From positions 24,264 through 88,263 of the forward strand of contig JAHBNG010000056.1 in assembly GCA_019217005.1 (NCBI GenBank): a stretch of DNA of 64,000 nucleotides, read 5' to 3'. The first letter of the stretch is position 1. Each line of letters opens with the position of its first letter. This document shows positions 8,681 through 19,643 of the stretch, in pieces. The position numbers were made by a program, and so were the translations under genes. A model generated the notes under the pieces. It did not search any database, was not told the DNA's origin, and worked only from the letters and a program-made list of their open reading frames with translations. The stretch is from Chloroflexi bacterium TSY (GTDB lineage: Bacteria > Chloroflexota > Anaerolineae > Caldilineales > Caldilineaceae).

Positions 8681-11600
8681 CAAGCGCCACCAACGAACCA
8701 CATGATTGCGACTCGTTTAGTACCCATGGCACCCACACCATCGGCACAATGGTTGGTGGCAATAGCATTGATCCGCAAAGCGGGACCATGATTGGGGTGG
8801 CACCAGCAGCTAAATGGATTGCGGTTCCCGGGATTTGTAACGCGACAATGCCTGGGAATTTGGGTGATGACATTGGGGGACTCAAAGCATATCAATGGTT
8901 ACTCTGCCCAACCGACTTGAGTGGCGACTTATCGACGGCCAATTGTTCTAAAGCTCCTCATGTCATCAATAATTCGTGGGGATCGGCCAATCCGCTCAAC
9001 GATGTATTTCGTCCCGCCATCCAAGCATTACGAGCGGCAGGGATCGCACCGGTTTTTGCATCGGGCAATCCACAAGCTGGCTTTGGGTCGATTGGGGCAC
9101 CCGCCAATGCACCTGAAGCAATTGCCGTCGGTGCCACAGATGCTCGTGATCAGGTGGCAGCTTTTAGCGGGCGTGGGCCGTCTTACTATGTAGGCGAACA
9201 GAAGCCCGAGTTAAGCGCCCCAGGCGATGAAGTGCGCAGTTCAGTGCGGCGGAATGAGTATGACTCGTACTCTGGAACAAGCATGGCTGCTCCCCATGTC
9301 TCCGGATTGATCGCCTTGATGATCTCGGCGGATCTCAAAGATGGTACACGGGATTTTAGCGTGGACGAATTGGAGCAATTTATGCAGTTGACCGCCGTCG
9401 ATTTGGGGCCTTCTGGTCCAGACAACGAGTATGGTCACGGGCGCATCAATACGTATGAAGCGGTCAGTTGGACGTTGGCATCAGGGGATTTGAGCGGCTC
9501 TGTCAACGATGTAGAAACCGGTCTACCAATCGCTTCTGCGAGCATTTCTGGCAGGAAAGCGAGCGATGAAATCGATTTCTTGGTCAAAACAGGTGATAGC
9601 GGTGTTTATTCACTGACGGTTCCCGTGGGAACGTTTGATGTTTTGGTTGAGGCTTGGGGATACTATAGCCAAACATTTCGCAGCCAAACAGTCTTTCCGA
9701 GAATCTTATCGGTCAAAGATTTTTCGCTAAAAGCACAGCCACGCACCATCTTGAATGGTGTGATTCAAACGTCCGAACGCAAAAATCGCGCATTGCTCGC
9801 AGACAGCACTCTGGAGAATTTGCCGATCCCTGGTGCGCCCGTGAGCGGTGCGCGTATCTACGTTGTCGATGCACAAGCCGTTTCTACGGGAAGCACAAGT
9901 GATGGCACATATTCGCTCGCACTACCACCCGGCACACACCAACTTGTGCTTGAGGCCGAACGCCATCGAACATTAACGTTTACTGTGACGATTCCAACCG
10001 CCTCCTCCGAAGCATCAAACAGCACTCGAACTGTGACAACAGAGAGCGCCTTCTCTGCCAAAACGCTCAACCTCAGTCTGGAACCAGCCCCCAAAATTCT
10101 CCTGGTCAATGCCGATGCGCATTTAGGTTGGTTTTTTGGATGGCCTGTCCACCGTATCGTAGAGGATGCATTGGAACAACAGGGATATCAGTACGATCTG
10201 TGGCATATCGAGTATACAGGATTCAACGACACCCAAACATTGGCTGATGGGCAGATCGGTCGTGGCGTTCCGTCATTGGAGACGCTCAACGGCTATGATG
10301 TTGTCATCTGGTTGCACAGCGGGTGCAGTAGCTCATTCTGCGTCATTAGCGGTCGTGGTCCAAGTGCGATTGGAGCCGAAGACGAACTCATTGCCTATTT
10401 GGACGGAGGTGGTCGACTCTTTCTCTCTGGCCAAAACGTAAGCCCGCCAGACTTTGGAGAATCCCGTCTTTTTGATGACTATTTGTTGGCCAAGCGCGTA
10501 GAAGAAACGGCCGCCAGCGAAGGTGATACGCTTGTCGGACTCGATTTTTGGGCGGACCTGGAATTGGACATCACAAATGCCAGTCTCTATGGATTTGCCA
10601 ACGGCGTTTTAACGCTATCGCCAGACTCAATTGACCCTGTGGAAGAGAGCGGTGCTGCCATCTCCCTCATATTGCAAGACGGAGATGGCAGCACCGCTGC
10701 GTTGGCGATCAATCCATGCGACAAGACATACAGGGCGCTCTATTTTGCTGCGGGGTTGGAGAATGTTGCGCGGCGTGGGGAGAGTAGAGCTACGGCTCTA
10801 CCTATTGCCATGAACCGTTCATTGGATTGGCTCATTCAGCAGCGTGAAGAATATGCCTTGAACATCACAGCAGCCACCAAGGAACAGGTAGCACAACCCG
10901 GACTGAGAACCCATTTTCCACTTCGTTTGATCAATACCGGACAGACAGAGCTCTCGATACAGTTGGGTGTGCAGCAAATGGGAAATGAGCATGACCAGTG
11001 GCAAACGCGGATTTACACTGGTCGATTGCCTCCAGCCTCTTTCGATCTTCCCTCCAATGTGGAAGAACTCACTGAGCCCATTCTGTTGCCCCCCTGTGGG
11101 CTGGTCACAGTGACGCTTGTTGTTGACCTACCAGCATCAGCCAAGGACGGTGAGGAGTCAATATTTCAAGTGCTTGCACAGACAGATTCGGCTGACCAGA
11201 CCGCAGGACAAGTCGAGTTGGTTGCACGTGCTTTTTCGGCGTGGCAAGTAGAACCCGAATTACCGACATCACGCACTCGCTTGATGGTTGCAGCACTCCC
11301 TGGAGATACCCATCTTTATGCAATTGGTGGATGGAAAAATGCCAATGCATTTGAAAACAGCAATGATTTGAACAACACATCGCTTGCCAACGAACGATAT
11401 GATGCATGTCATAATCAATGGGAGCAGATGGCTCCGCTGCCTGAACCCCTGGGCGATAGCGGGATAGCTGTATTGAATGGGAAAATCTATGTTGTTGGTG
11501 GCAGAATTAGCACCCATTCTAATAACACAATTCATGATGGGGTCTATCGCTACAATCCTGCAAGTGATGAGTGGCAAAGTGAGCCTCCTTTGCCGCGAGC

Positions 11601-14328
11601 GCTCATGGGGCCAGCGGTAGCTGCTGCACAGGGTAAGCTCTATGTGTTTGGTGGTCGCACTGAAGATGAACTCAGCGATGCCGTCTATGTTTTTGATCCC
11701 AAATCGAATCGCTGGCAAAAATTGGATCCTCTCCCTGGCGGTAAACGTGTTGCGGCGGCAGCGGCAACCATAGATGGGAAAATCTATGTCGTTGGCGGTG
11801 CGCCAACGAGAAAACGGGTGGATGTTTATGACCCAGTGACCAACCAGTGGTCGACAGCCCCCAATACAAATATGGGGCGGGCAGATGCGGGCCTTGCCGC
11901 AGCACCCGATGGATATCTCTATTTGACAGGTGGAGGAAATCCGCAGGATAGTCTCCGCACGACAGAACGCTATCGCCCAGGCAGCTCATCGTGGCAACTC
12001 CTTCCTTCTTTGAACGACAGAAACCATCGTGGGGGGCGGGCTGCTTATGCTGCGGGGCTCGTCTTTATCGTCGGTGGAGATTCAAGCCTGCAATCAACTG
12101 AATCGCTTCAGGTTCGTACATCTTTTTGTCAATCTAAGAAATCCGTCGAGCAAAACGCAACAGCGAGCACGGATAAAATCCGCTATGCTGTGAACCTGTA
12201 TGCGGATCCAGAACAAGCAATGATGGCTCAAGTGATCGATCCAATTCCTGACCGAACCAGATTCTTGGGGTTTGCGAGCAATTCGGCTGGAGCAATTTTT
12301 AATGCTGAAACCAATCAAGTTGAATGGCAAGGCGATATCCCTGCGGGATCGGAACCAATTTCGTTTACGTATGAGCTAAAGTTAGTCGGTTCAGGATGGA
12401 TGAATGGTGAGATTGTGGCGAGCAGGGCATCCTTTACAGGCCGATTCGCTGATGATCAGCAAGTGATTCGCTTTGACCGTCCTGTTACCAACAAGATCTT
12501 TTTATCTGATTTTTCCGACAGCACAATCGATGTTGATCAAGAAGCGGCAATCCGCGGAGAGAGGCTGAATTATACGGTAAAACTGGAGAGTCGAACCATT
12601 GCCGGTGGTGGCGTAACGGTGACAAATCCATTACCAGAAGGATTGGTCTATGTCCCTGATAGTCTCTCCTATGCAAATGGAACAGGCAGATTTGATCCAG
12701 ACAAACGAGTTGTTCATTGGCAAGGCACGATTGGGACACCCAATGATGCTTATCTGAACGTTCAAGGCAAATATATCTGGCGCGATTCAAATCGAGAGAG
12801 CAGTGATCCTTCAGCTCGGTTTCCTGTCGCGTTTGATTGGATCGAGATCAAGGAGAGTGGGACGCGTGTGCTAGATAGCGTAGATGATTATGACTGCGGT
12901 TTTCCGATTGGCTTTTCATTCCCTTTTTATGGCGAAGAGCAGAGAAGCTTCTGCACCAGCACCAATGGATTTATTTCATTCGATGCTGATGGGGATGCAG
13001 ATTACACCAATGCATGTCCTCTACCTGACCGCTTTGGCAATAGTGGTCTGATCGCAGCTGTGTGGGATCTGCTCTACTTGGCAGATGGTGTCTATTATCA
13101 AACTTTGGGCAAAGCGCCGAATCGCGCTCTGGTTGTCGAATGGGTCAACGCCGAACACATTACGCCCTTCGATCCTGTTCGGTCGACCTTTCAGATTGTT
13201 CTGCATGAAAATGGGATGATCTTGATGCAGTTTTTGGATGTTGAAGACGAGAGTGGCAGTCTATCGACAACGGGGATCTCTAGCCCCGCACATGATGAAG
13301 GGATTACCTATGCTTGTGGGCAAGAAGAGTCATTACAGGACGAACTCGCTGTACTTTTTGTTCCACCTGGAATCAGTATTGGCCAAGCACGTACAGATCT
13401 CTCATACACTGTACAGATTGCAAATTCCGTTCCTGCAAATGCACCCTTGACGAATACAGTGACAATTTCCGATGGATTCGTTGCATATACCCGAGGCATT
13501 ACCACCAAAATTAACCCGGTTAGCCTGGACGAATCGACCTTCAAGGTCGGACAGGATGAGTATAACATCGGAGATCGTGTTGAGTATCAGGTTCTTGTAC
13601 ACAATACAGGTTTGTTCACAGCAACCGATACAACGGTGAGCCATCGTCTGCCAGATTCCCTTGTTTATATACCAGATTCTGTCACCTGTCAGATCGGTTC
13701 TTGTACATATGCAGAGGGCGAAATCAGATGGACAGGAGAGGTAGCTCCATCTGCGCCAGTGATATTGCGATATGCAGCACACTTGCGCACGCTGTTGTCG
13801 GATCTTTCCCTCGTTAGGAATATTGCGCAAATTGATGATGGTTTTGGCGGTAGGCATGAGCTACGGGCTCATTTTATGGCGCGCAGTTCAAATCTGAGCG
13901 ATACGCTCGTTCAAATTCACTGGCCATTTGTGGAGCCAGGGATGCAAATCACGTTTGAGAGCTATGTGCGCAACATTGGTGCAGTCGCAACGACTGCTTC
14001 ACTGGAGATACTTCTGCCGTCACAATTCAAATTTTTGGAGGATTCTTTGGCCTGTGGAACGGGAACCTGTCGTCAACAAAATGGCGTGTTTAATTGGAGT
14101 GGCCAGATCGAACCGCGCAGCGCAATTCCGATTCGCTTCACATTGCAGACACCAAGAGACGCCGAAATTGGCCAAACGTACCCTGTCCAGATAGAGATCA
14201 TTGATGATGGACGGCAAGAGAGGATTCTGAGAGACGCATTCATTATGGTTTCACATCTCACCTACTCCCCAGTCACTGTGGGACCTTCCAGACCCTCTTC
14301 GATTTATTTGCCGCTTTTTACACGGTGA
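8681..14328 (+). pseudogene. Giant S8 protease, catalytic, Kelch and DUF11 part
   Basis: This is the larger part of the interrupted subtilase. The catalytic His is in STHGTHTIGTMVGG (codon 8725), the oxyanion-type Asn in VINNSWGSANP, and the nucleophile Ser in SGTSMAAPHVSG (codon 9280). After the protease domain come carboxypeptidase-regulatory-like beta domains (SGSVNDVETGLPIASASISG and VSGARIYVVDAQ). A ThuA/GATase-like segment follows (LLVNADAHLGWFFGWPVHR). A Kelch propeller spans about 11250-12110, with repeats such as GKIYVVGG, GKLYVFGG and GYLYLTGG. At least four DUF11 repeats follow (for example VTVTNPLPEGLVYVPDSLSY). The protein ends SIYLPLFTR, a tail I associate with exported Chloroflexota proteins. 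Translation from the internal ATG at 8749 would lack the catalytic Asp and His. The native product would be a large cell-surface or secreted protease. Confidence 0.88.
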
Positions 14329-14390
14329 GTCAACGCAAAGTCTAGAAAGAAATTAGAAATAAGACACCGATGAACACGGATGCACAGCGA

Positions 14391-15377
14391 CTACGCATTC
14401 TCCTGCAATCGTTTGCGCGCCAGCTCACAATACTCCTCTGAAATGTCGTATCCAACGTAAGGTCGCCCACTCTGTTTGGCAGCAACACAGGTTGTGCCAG
14501 AGCCACAAAAGGGATCCAGCACGGGCTCGTCTGTATAAGAGTAGAGGCGGATTACACGATCAGCAAGCTCGAGTGGAAATGGTGCTGGATGACCAACACG
14601 CTTGGCAGACTCTGGAGAAATCTGCCAAACCGACAATGTCGCCCGCATGAATTCATCACGCTCGATATCGGAGGTTCCTCTGTCTGGGCGGGCAAATTCA
14701 TCCTTGGCAAAGACCAATAAATATTCATGCAGATCACGCAAACGAGGTGCTTTGGCGCTCATCCAACTGCCCCAAGCACAACTGCTGTTGGCCCCCTGCC
14801 CCTTTTGCCAGATGACCTCACCCATGGGTAAGAAGCCAAGCTTCTCATGCAGATCATAGTAGTGTGCATGAAGAGGAATATAGGGCTTTCGTCCCAAATT
14901 GGCAATGTTCACGACGTATCGTCCACCGGGTTTTAGGACTCGATAAACTTCCTGCCCGACGTTGCGCATCATGCTTAAATACTCATCAAAGGAGATATCA
15001 TCATCATATTCTTTCCCAACATTGTAGGGAGGTGAAGTAAACGCAATGCCCACACTCTCATCTGGAACATGATCCATCTTTTCAGCTGTCTGACAATAAA
15101 TACGATTTGCCCATTCGCTCAGAGGTTTGCTTGGAATATTGCGAGGTGCCTGTTCTGCCAGACCATTGTCAAAGCAAGAGCGTCCTAATTGCGCTGCTTG
15201 AGTTGGTGTTCCCTCTTCGCTCACGTCACTTTGAGCACTCTGTTCCTTTCCGGTTTCAGCCTGGACAGTTGAGCCATTCACGCTATACAGGTTGCGTGCA
15301 TAAAAATCTGAAGAGTCATGTCCTTCCCGCCGAGGGGTACCAAACGCAGAGGTTTTTGTCATATCAATTTCTTTCAT
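14391..15377 (-). CDS. Site-specific DNA methyltransferase (beta class, probably N4-cytosine)
   Basis: This 328-residue enzyme methylates an exocyclic amino group in DNA. The catalytic motif IV TSPPYN is at about residues 114-119. Motif [10 protein letters not shown], comes after it near residues 288-296, which is the beta-class order. SPPY is more typical of N4-cytosine than N6-adenine enzymes. [12 protein letters not shown] near 199-210 is also typical of that group. The first 90 or so residues are low-complexity and not conserved, so the true start may be internal. No restriction endonuclease gene is adjacent, so it appears to be an orphan methyltransferase. It is convergent with the S8 gene and lies 27 bases from the MFS-HEAT stop on the same strand. 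The recognition site is unknown. Confidence 0.9.
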   Translation of the reverse strand: MKEIDMTKTSAFGTPRREGHDSSDFYARNLYSVNGSTVQAETGKEQSAQSDVSEEGTPTQAAQLGRSCFDNGLAEQAPRNIPSKPLSEWANRIYCQTAEKMDHVPDESVGIAFTSPPYNVGKEYDDDISFDEYLSMMRNVGQEVYRVLKPGGRYVVNIANLGRKPYIPLHAHYYDLHEKLGFLPMGEVIWQKGQGANSSCAWGSWMSAKAPRLRDLHEYLLVFAKDEFARPDRGTSDIERDEFMRATLSVWQISPESAKRVGHPAPFPLELADRVIRLYSYTDEPVLDPFCGSGTTCVAAKQSGRPYVGYDISEEYCELARKRLQENA

Positions 15378-15404
15378 TCATCAGCCACTAGGGCGTAGCT
15401 GAGA

Positions 15405-17780
15405 TTATCCTGCTAATTCTAGATGAATCGTGTGTAACGCCAAAATGGTCGACTCCAGGCGTTCAGTTGCGTGTCGTTCAATCTGGTCAGCACAGGCCGT
15501 TAGGATTTTGGCACGTGATGGTTCTTGTGATTGTTCAGCCACAGCACGTACAAATGGCACCAGTAACGTTAGCCCATCTTGCAATTGGTTATGGGCAAAT
15601 GCATCAGCACAAGCATCAAGCGTCTCCACAAACTCAACGATGCGGGCCGGGGTTTGCTGCAAGTCGACGTTAATCTCAGACCTTCTCCGACCCTTCCTTC
15701 GACTCCCCAAACGACTCAATGTAGAAACCGCTTGAGATAAGGCCGTGCCAGAATCTTGGCGAATTCGCCTCTCCAGTCGAATGAAATATTGCTCGCGACC
15801 AACAACCCGGGCCAATGCAAGCGCCAATTCCGCCTGAATAATCTTGTCATTTACGGTAGCAAAGAATTGTAACATAGAATCAACTGCATCGACCACCTGC
15901 AGCTTGCCCAAAGAAGAAGCATAGGCCATCCGTAGACCGGCTTCTTCCTCAACATTGCCCAAACGTGCCAAAAACGTGTCTGCGGAATCCTGATCGGCCA
16001 ATGTCCCTAATGAACGAGCACTTTGCGCCTGAATTGAACGAAAGGGGGCGTCCAAGGCTTTGCGTAATGGCACAATGGCACGCTTGCTTCCAATGCGACC
16101 TAAAGCCCATGCGGCGATGACACTCAGAGCAGGTGAACTATCTTCTAAGATTGCCACCAGCGACTTCAAGAGTCGCGGATTTGGTTTCATGCGGGCTGCG
16201 GCAACAATGGCCTCGAAGCGGACGTTGAAGCGTGGGTCGGCCAGCGCTTCTAACAGCTCGTCAATCGCCAAGTCGCTTTTGGCCCGCCCCATGCGTTCAG
16301 TCACTTCAATCGTCGTCTGTTCGCTTTGCGCAAATTGATAGCGGATCAGAGAACTCATCGCCAAGAACGGATTTCCCCGGAAAAAGATGCGCACGAATTG
16401 CCCCAGTCCTAATACATCATCGGTCTGAATACGCCGGAACAGAAAAATAGAGAGAAACGGAAAAACCAGTGCAATCAAGAATAGCGGAGTATATGGGTTC
16501 AGAGTGATACCAGCCACCGATCCTGTTATACCCTGTGCCACGTCCAATATTCGTCCACTAAACAGCTGCCCTAGTCCCCCCGTGATGCCAATAAAGGCAA
16601 AATAGAGAGCCATGTAGTCAGACTTTTTTTCAGTCGGCACCACACTAACAAACAGCAAACGCGCTGAGCCAATGGCCCAGCCCATCTCCGCGACCCCTTG
16701 CAAAAATGCAATGCCAAGTGCCGCATAGAAATTCAAAGGGTCAACTCGAGGCATCACGATCCAACAGATGGGGAGGAAAATCTTTAAAACGACGCCAGAA
16801 ACCAGAATCGGTTTGCTGCCATACCGATCAGCTGCCCATCCCCATAGGTAGCTCGTAAACATAGCGGCTAAAAGCGTACTCGATTGGAGATAGACGACTA
16901 GACCTGTTGTCAAACCAATCTCTTCTTGCATGTAGAGCGGAATAAAGGCGCTAACGGGCGCAGTTGTGACCACAATCAATCCTGCACCCGCCAGATAGCG
17001 CAGAAAGTTGCGGTCGCCCAAGGCAGTCGTTAAATCTCTCCCCTGCTTCTGTCCCGCCTCATCCGCTGCAAGTGGTGCACCACCAGGTACATTTGACATC
17101 AGCCAGACAGATGCAAACCCGAAGAGTAAACCGACACCAATTAACCACATAAATCCAGTCAAACCAGTGGTCTGTTCAATCACATAACCAGCCACTGTCA
17201 CAGCGATAAAGCCTGCAATCGTCGCAAAAACGTTATTCGTCGCCGTATATTTTCCCTGCATGGACCGCGGAACGAACTCCTGAATCCAAGGAAAACGACT
17301 GGTTTCGGCAATGGCTCGGGTAAAGGCAAAGCTGGCCGTAATAGCACCGATAAAAAGAAATGTAGCCTGCGAACCAAATTTGTCCAACATCCAGGGGATC
17401 AACAAGAGCAATGCAGTGACAACCTTACGAAGGGCATAAAAGGTTACAAACGTTCGCTTATATCCAAAACGAGCCACAGCAGGTGCAATAAAGAGGGCAA
17501 TCAGTCCCGCAAAGGGCATAAAAGAGAGCAAGAAACCAATATCTGTCTTATTAAACCCCAGTTTGTTCAGAAAAAGGACATAGACCGAACCAAAAAAGGT
17601 AAACTGAACAAAGACAGTATTTGCCATATTCGATGCAATGGACCAACGCAGACCTTGTAGTTTCTCAACCGTAGTTGGTTCTGATGGACCCGAAAATGGC
17701 GAGAGCTCTTCAGTTGTCGACATTTGTTGAGAGGGAGAAGAATCTGTAGTCATAACGAACCATTGTAACGGTGCGTCCAT
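15405..17780 (-). CDS. MFS transporter fused to C-terminal HEAT repeats
   Basis: This 791-residue protein has two parts. Residues about 45-450 are a major-facilitator membrane domain with around twelve hydrophobic segments (for example VYVLFLNKLGFNKTDIGFLL and FLYLAGAGLI-type helices). A loop with RxG-type basic residues (AVARFGYKRTF) follows helix 2. Residues about 500-790 are soluble and made of HEAT-like repeats: ALADPRFNVRFEAIVAAARM, AILEDSSPALSVIAAWALGR and PLRKALDAPFRSIQAQSARS. HEAT repeats usually bind proteins, so this transporter may be regulated by or tethered to a partner, an inference. The substrate is unknown. Alternative start at 17753 (MTTDSSPSQQ). It may be co-transcribed with the DNA methyltransferase downstream. 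Confidence 0.85.
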   Translation of the reverse strand: MDAPLQWFVMTTDSSPSQQMSTTEELSPFSGPSEPTTVEKLQGLRWSIASNMANTVFVQFTFFGSVYVLFLNKLGFNKTDIGFLLSFMPFAGLIALFIAPAVARFGYKRTFVTFYALRKVVTALLLLIPWMLDKFGSQATFLFIGAITASFAFTRAIAETSRFPWIQEFVPRSMQGKYTATNNVFATIAGFIAVTVAGYVIEQTTGLTGFMWLIGVGLLFGFASVWLMSNVPGGAPLAADEAGQKQGRDLTTALGDRNFLRYLAGAGLIVVTTAPVSAFIPLYMQEEIGLTTGLVVYLQSSTLLAAMFTSYLWGWAADRYGSKPILVSGVVLKIFLPICWIVMPRVDPLNFYAALGIAFLQGVAEMGWAIGSARLLFVSVVPTEKKSDYMALYFAFIGITGGLGQLFSGRILDVAQGITGSVAGITLNPYTPLFLIALVFPFLSIFLFRRIQTDDVLGLGQFVRIFFRGNPFLAMSSLIRYQFAQSEQTTIEVTERMGRAKSDLAIDELLEALADPRFNVRFEAIVAAARMKPNPRLLKSLVAILEDSSPALSVIAAWALGRIGSKRAIVPLRKALDAPFRSIQAQSARSLGTLADQDSADTFLARLGNVEEEAGLRMAYASSLGKLQVVDAVDSMLQFFATVNDKIIQAELALALARVVGREQYFIRLERRIRQDSGTALSQAVSTLSRLGSRRKGRRRSEINVDLQQTPARIVEFVETLDACADAFAHNQLQDGLTLLVPFVRAVAEQSQEPSRAKILTACADQIERHATERLESTILALHTIHLELAG

Positions 17781-17832
17781 GTTTTGTCTACCGGCTCTGG
17801 CACTCTTGGATGTATTTCACTACTTTTCTAAA

Positions 17833-18060
17833 CTTATAGCCACATCATTTAAACTGTGAACAATTGTCTCTTGATAAAAAAGCTTTCAGCGAATCAGCCG
17901 TCAGCTAGGTCGAAGCGACCACTTCGTGTTTGGTTACAGATGCGTAGCATCCACAGCCAGAATCTGGCCATGTTTCGTAGCTGATTTTTTTACTTTCCTA
18001 TACCATAAAAAAACGGTTTGGTTGTCCGAAGTTTAAGTGGCGTCTCGGTTGGAGTATTTG
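17833..18060. repeat. Leader-type dispersed repeat, copy 2 (empty site for MITE A)
   Basis: The segment shares ordered blocks with 7180-7385 (CTTATAGCCAC-TCATTTAAA, CGAAGTTTAAG, GGAGTATTTGTTGTG). At CGAAGTTTAAGTGGC it lacks the 82-bp MITE present in the other copy. Between the blocks, AATCAGC at 17891 and GCTGATTTTTT near 17981-17992 can pair. No gene is evident in it. Confidence 0.5.
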
Positions 18061-18128
18061 TTGTGCCATTCGCCGTTAGCATGTTAGGCTTATTATTGTT
18101 TTTATCACCGCTCTGTGTGGAGAAGATC

Positions 18129-18290
18129 ATGCAACAAAATCACCCTACATCCGAGGCTGAACAACGTCTTCACGAGCCGCCACCACCGAAAATCGAGGCA
18201 TTTCTTGCCGGCCCGTATCCTCTCAGCGCAGAGATGGTTGCCGAGCATCGCAAAAATGGGCATGTCAAACTAGAGCAAGCAATCAGCTAA
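18129..18290 (+). pseudogene. N-terminal fragment of a phytanoyl-CoA dioxygenase-like protein
   Basis: This short frame, MQQNHPTSEAEQRLHEPPPP..., has a good ribosome-binding site (GGAG, six bases before the ATG). It ends with YPLSAEMVAEHRKNGHVKLE, which looks like the first helix and strand of phytanoyl-CoA dioxygenase proteins (compare LTPDQLAQYETDGYLLVSG in the gene at 19644). The frame stops at TAA at 18288-18290, where the FAD oxidoreductase ATG begins, so the rest of the dioxygenase is missing. It is probably a deletion remnant fused to the next gene's start. The hydrophobic upstream extension from 18018 is probably not translated. Confidence 0.5.
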
Positions 18291-19633
18291 TGCTTACATA
18301 TTCAAATCAAACACCAATTATTGCCAGACCGGATGTTTTGGTTTGTGGTGCTGGTTTGGCTGGCCTCGGTGCGGCTGTTGCGGCGGCGCGTCGTGGCGCG
18401 CGCACAATGGTCGTCGAACGGAACGGTTTCGCCGGTGGCTTTTTTACGGCCATCATAGGGTCGGCTTTTGATGGATTTGTGGACGAACGCACTGGAACAC
18501 CTGTCGTGGGAGGCATTGTTTTTGAGATGCTGGAACGGATGGGCGTGATTGAACCAGGACAAGGACCACAGTTGCGCTTCAACGTGAATGGTGATCTCTC
18601 CTTTGTCGAAATGCATCCAGAGCGCATCATTCCCCGCTGTGATCCAGAGCGCTTCAAACGAGCGGCGGACGCCATTCTAACAGAAGCCGGTGTCGAGATA
18701 CTTTATCATACGCAAGTTGCAGATGTCGTTGCAAATGCAGGTCGAATCGAGGCAGTGATCGTCAGCAACAAGGCTGGATTGGTGGCGATTCAGCCCCAAG
18801 TGGTGATCGATTGCACCGGTGATGGCGATGTAGCTGCTTGGGCCCAAGTTCCTTTTGAGAAAGCAGAGTCGCTCCAACCGATGAGTCTCCATTTCCGCAT
18901 TGCTTATCTCGAACCGAGCTACGCGCTGCGCCGACGCTGCGCCGCTGTTCTACAGGCGGCTTTTGAGCGGGGCGAACTTGGGCTCTATGCTGGCCCCTAT
19001 CCCGCCACTTTTTCGGGCGAAGATGTCTATTTCAATGCAACACGCACGCCCGGCGATAACACAGATCCTAACGATTGGACCCAGGCTGAAATCCAGGGAC
19101 GTCGCGATGCTTGGACGATGTTTGAGCTCTGGCAGAAGGAGTTGCCAGAATTTGCCGATGCTTATTTTATGACGAGTGGCCCTGTCGCTGGGGCACGAGA
19201 GTCGCGCCGCATTGTGGGGGAGTATGTTCTCACCAGTGATGATGTGCGACACGGGCGGCGTCAGAATGATGTAGTTGTCTTGGGGGCCTGGCGGCTGGAT
19301 CGTCATCCGGCAACGAAGCCTGGCTACCATGATATTCCTTGGACGCCCCCTTATGATATTCCCTATCGGACCTTACTGCCCAAAGGCTGTGAAAATTTAT
19401 TGGTCGCGGGTCGGTGCCACTCGGCCACATCCGAAGCGCTCGCGTCGAGTCGGGTAACGGCAACGGCGATGGGAATGGGACAAGCAGCTGGCACTGCCGC
19501 GGCCCTCGCAATACAGACCAACGTCGCCCCTCGCCAAGTTTCAATCAATGCATTGCAGGAGAAGCTGCTCAAGACTGGAGCAATTTTGGAAGCACCGCAG
19601 TCAGATGTGGTGGTCGGGAATCCACGTTGGTAG
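18290..19633 (+). CDS. FAD-dependent oxidoreductase (FAD_oxidored family)
   Basis: This 447-residue flavoprotein has the dinucleotide-binding motif DVLVCGAGLAGLGAAVAAAR at residues 15-34, followed by the acidic strand end MVVERNGFAGGFFT. A second FAD-contact segment, VVIDCTGDGDVAAWA, is at about residues 170-184. A C-terminal NLLVAGRCHSATSEALASSR completes the flavin site (about 392-411). The pattern matches the FAD_oxidored family, which often acts on small organic acids or sugars in heterotrophic Chloroflexota and Planctomycetes. The substrate is not known. The start overlaps the stop of the preceding fragment. It is followed 10 bases later by a phytanoyl-CoA dioxygenase gene, so the two are probably an operon for oxidation of one compound. 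Confidence 0.88.
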   Translation: MLTYSNQTPIIARPDVLVCGAGLAGLGAAVAAARRGARTMVVERNGFAGGFFTAIIGSAFDGFVDERTGTPVVGGIVFEMLERMGVIEPGQGPQLRFNVNGDLSFVEMHPERIIPRCDPERFKRAADAILTEAGVEILYHTQVADVVANAGRIEAVIVSNKAGLVAIQPQVVIDCTGDGDVAAWAQVPFEKAESLQPMSLHFRIAYLEPSYALRRRCAAVLQAAFERGELGLYAGPYPATFSGEDVYFNATRTPGDNTDPNDWTQAEIQGRRDAWTMFELWQKELPEFADAYFMTSGPVAGARESRRIVGEYVLTSDDVRHGRRQNDVVVLGAWRLDRHPATKPGYHDIPWTPPYDIPYRTLLPKGCENLLVAGRCHSATSEALASSRVTATAMGMGQAAGTAAALAIQTNVAPRQVSINALQEKLLKTGAILEAPQSDVVVGNPRW

Positions 19634-19643
19634 GATAATATTT

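Noticed and set aside
18018..18128. Hydrophobic N-terminal extension upstream of the dioxygenase fragment
   Set aside because: It lies in the leader-type repeat and a well-placed GGAG precedes the ATG at 18129, so translation probably starts there.
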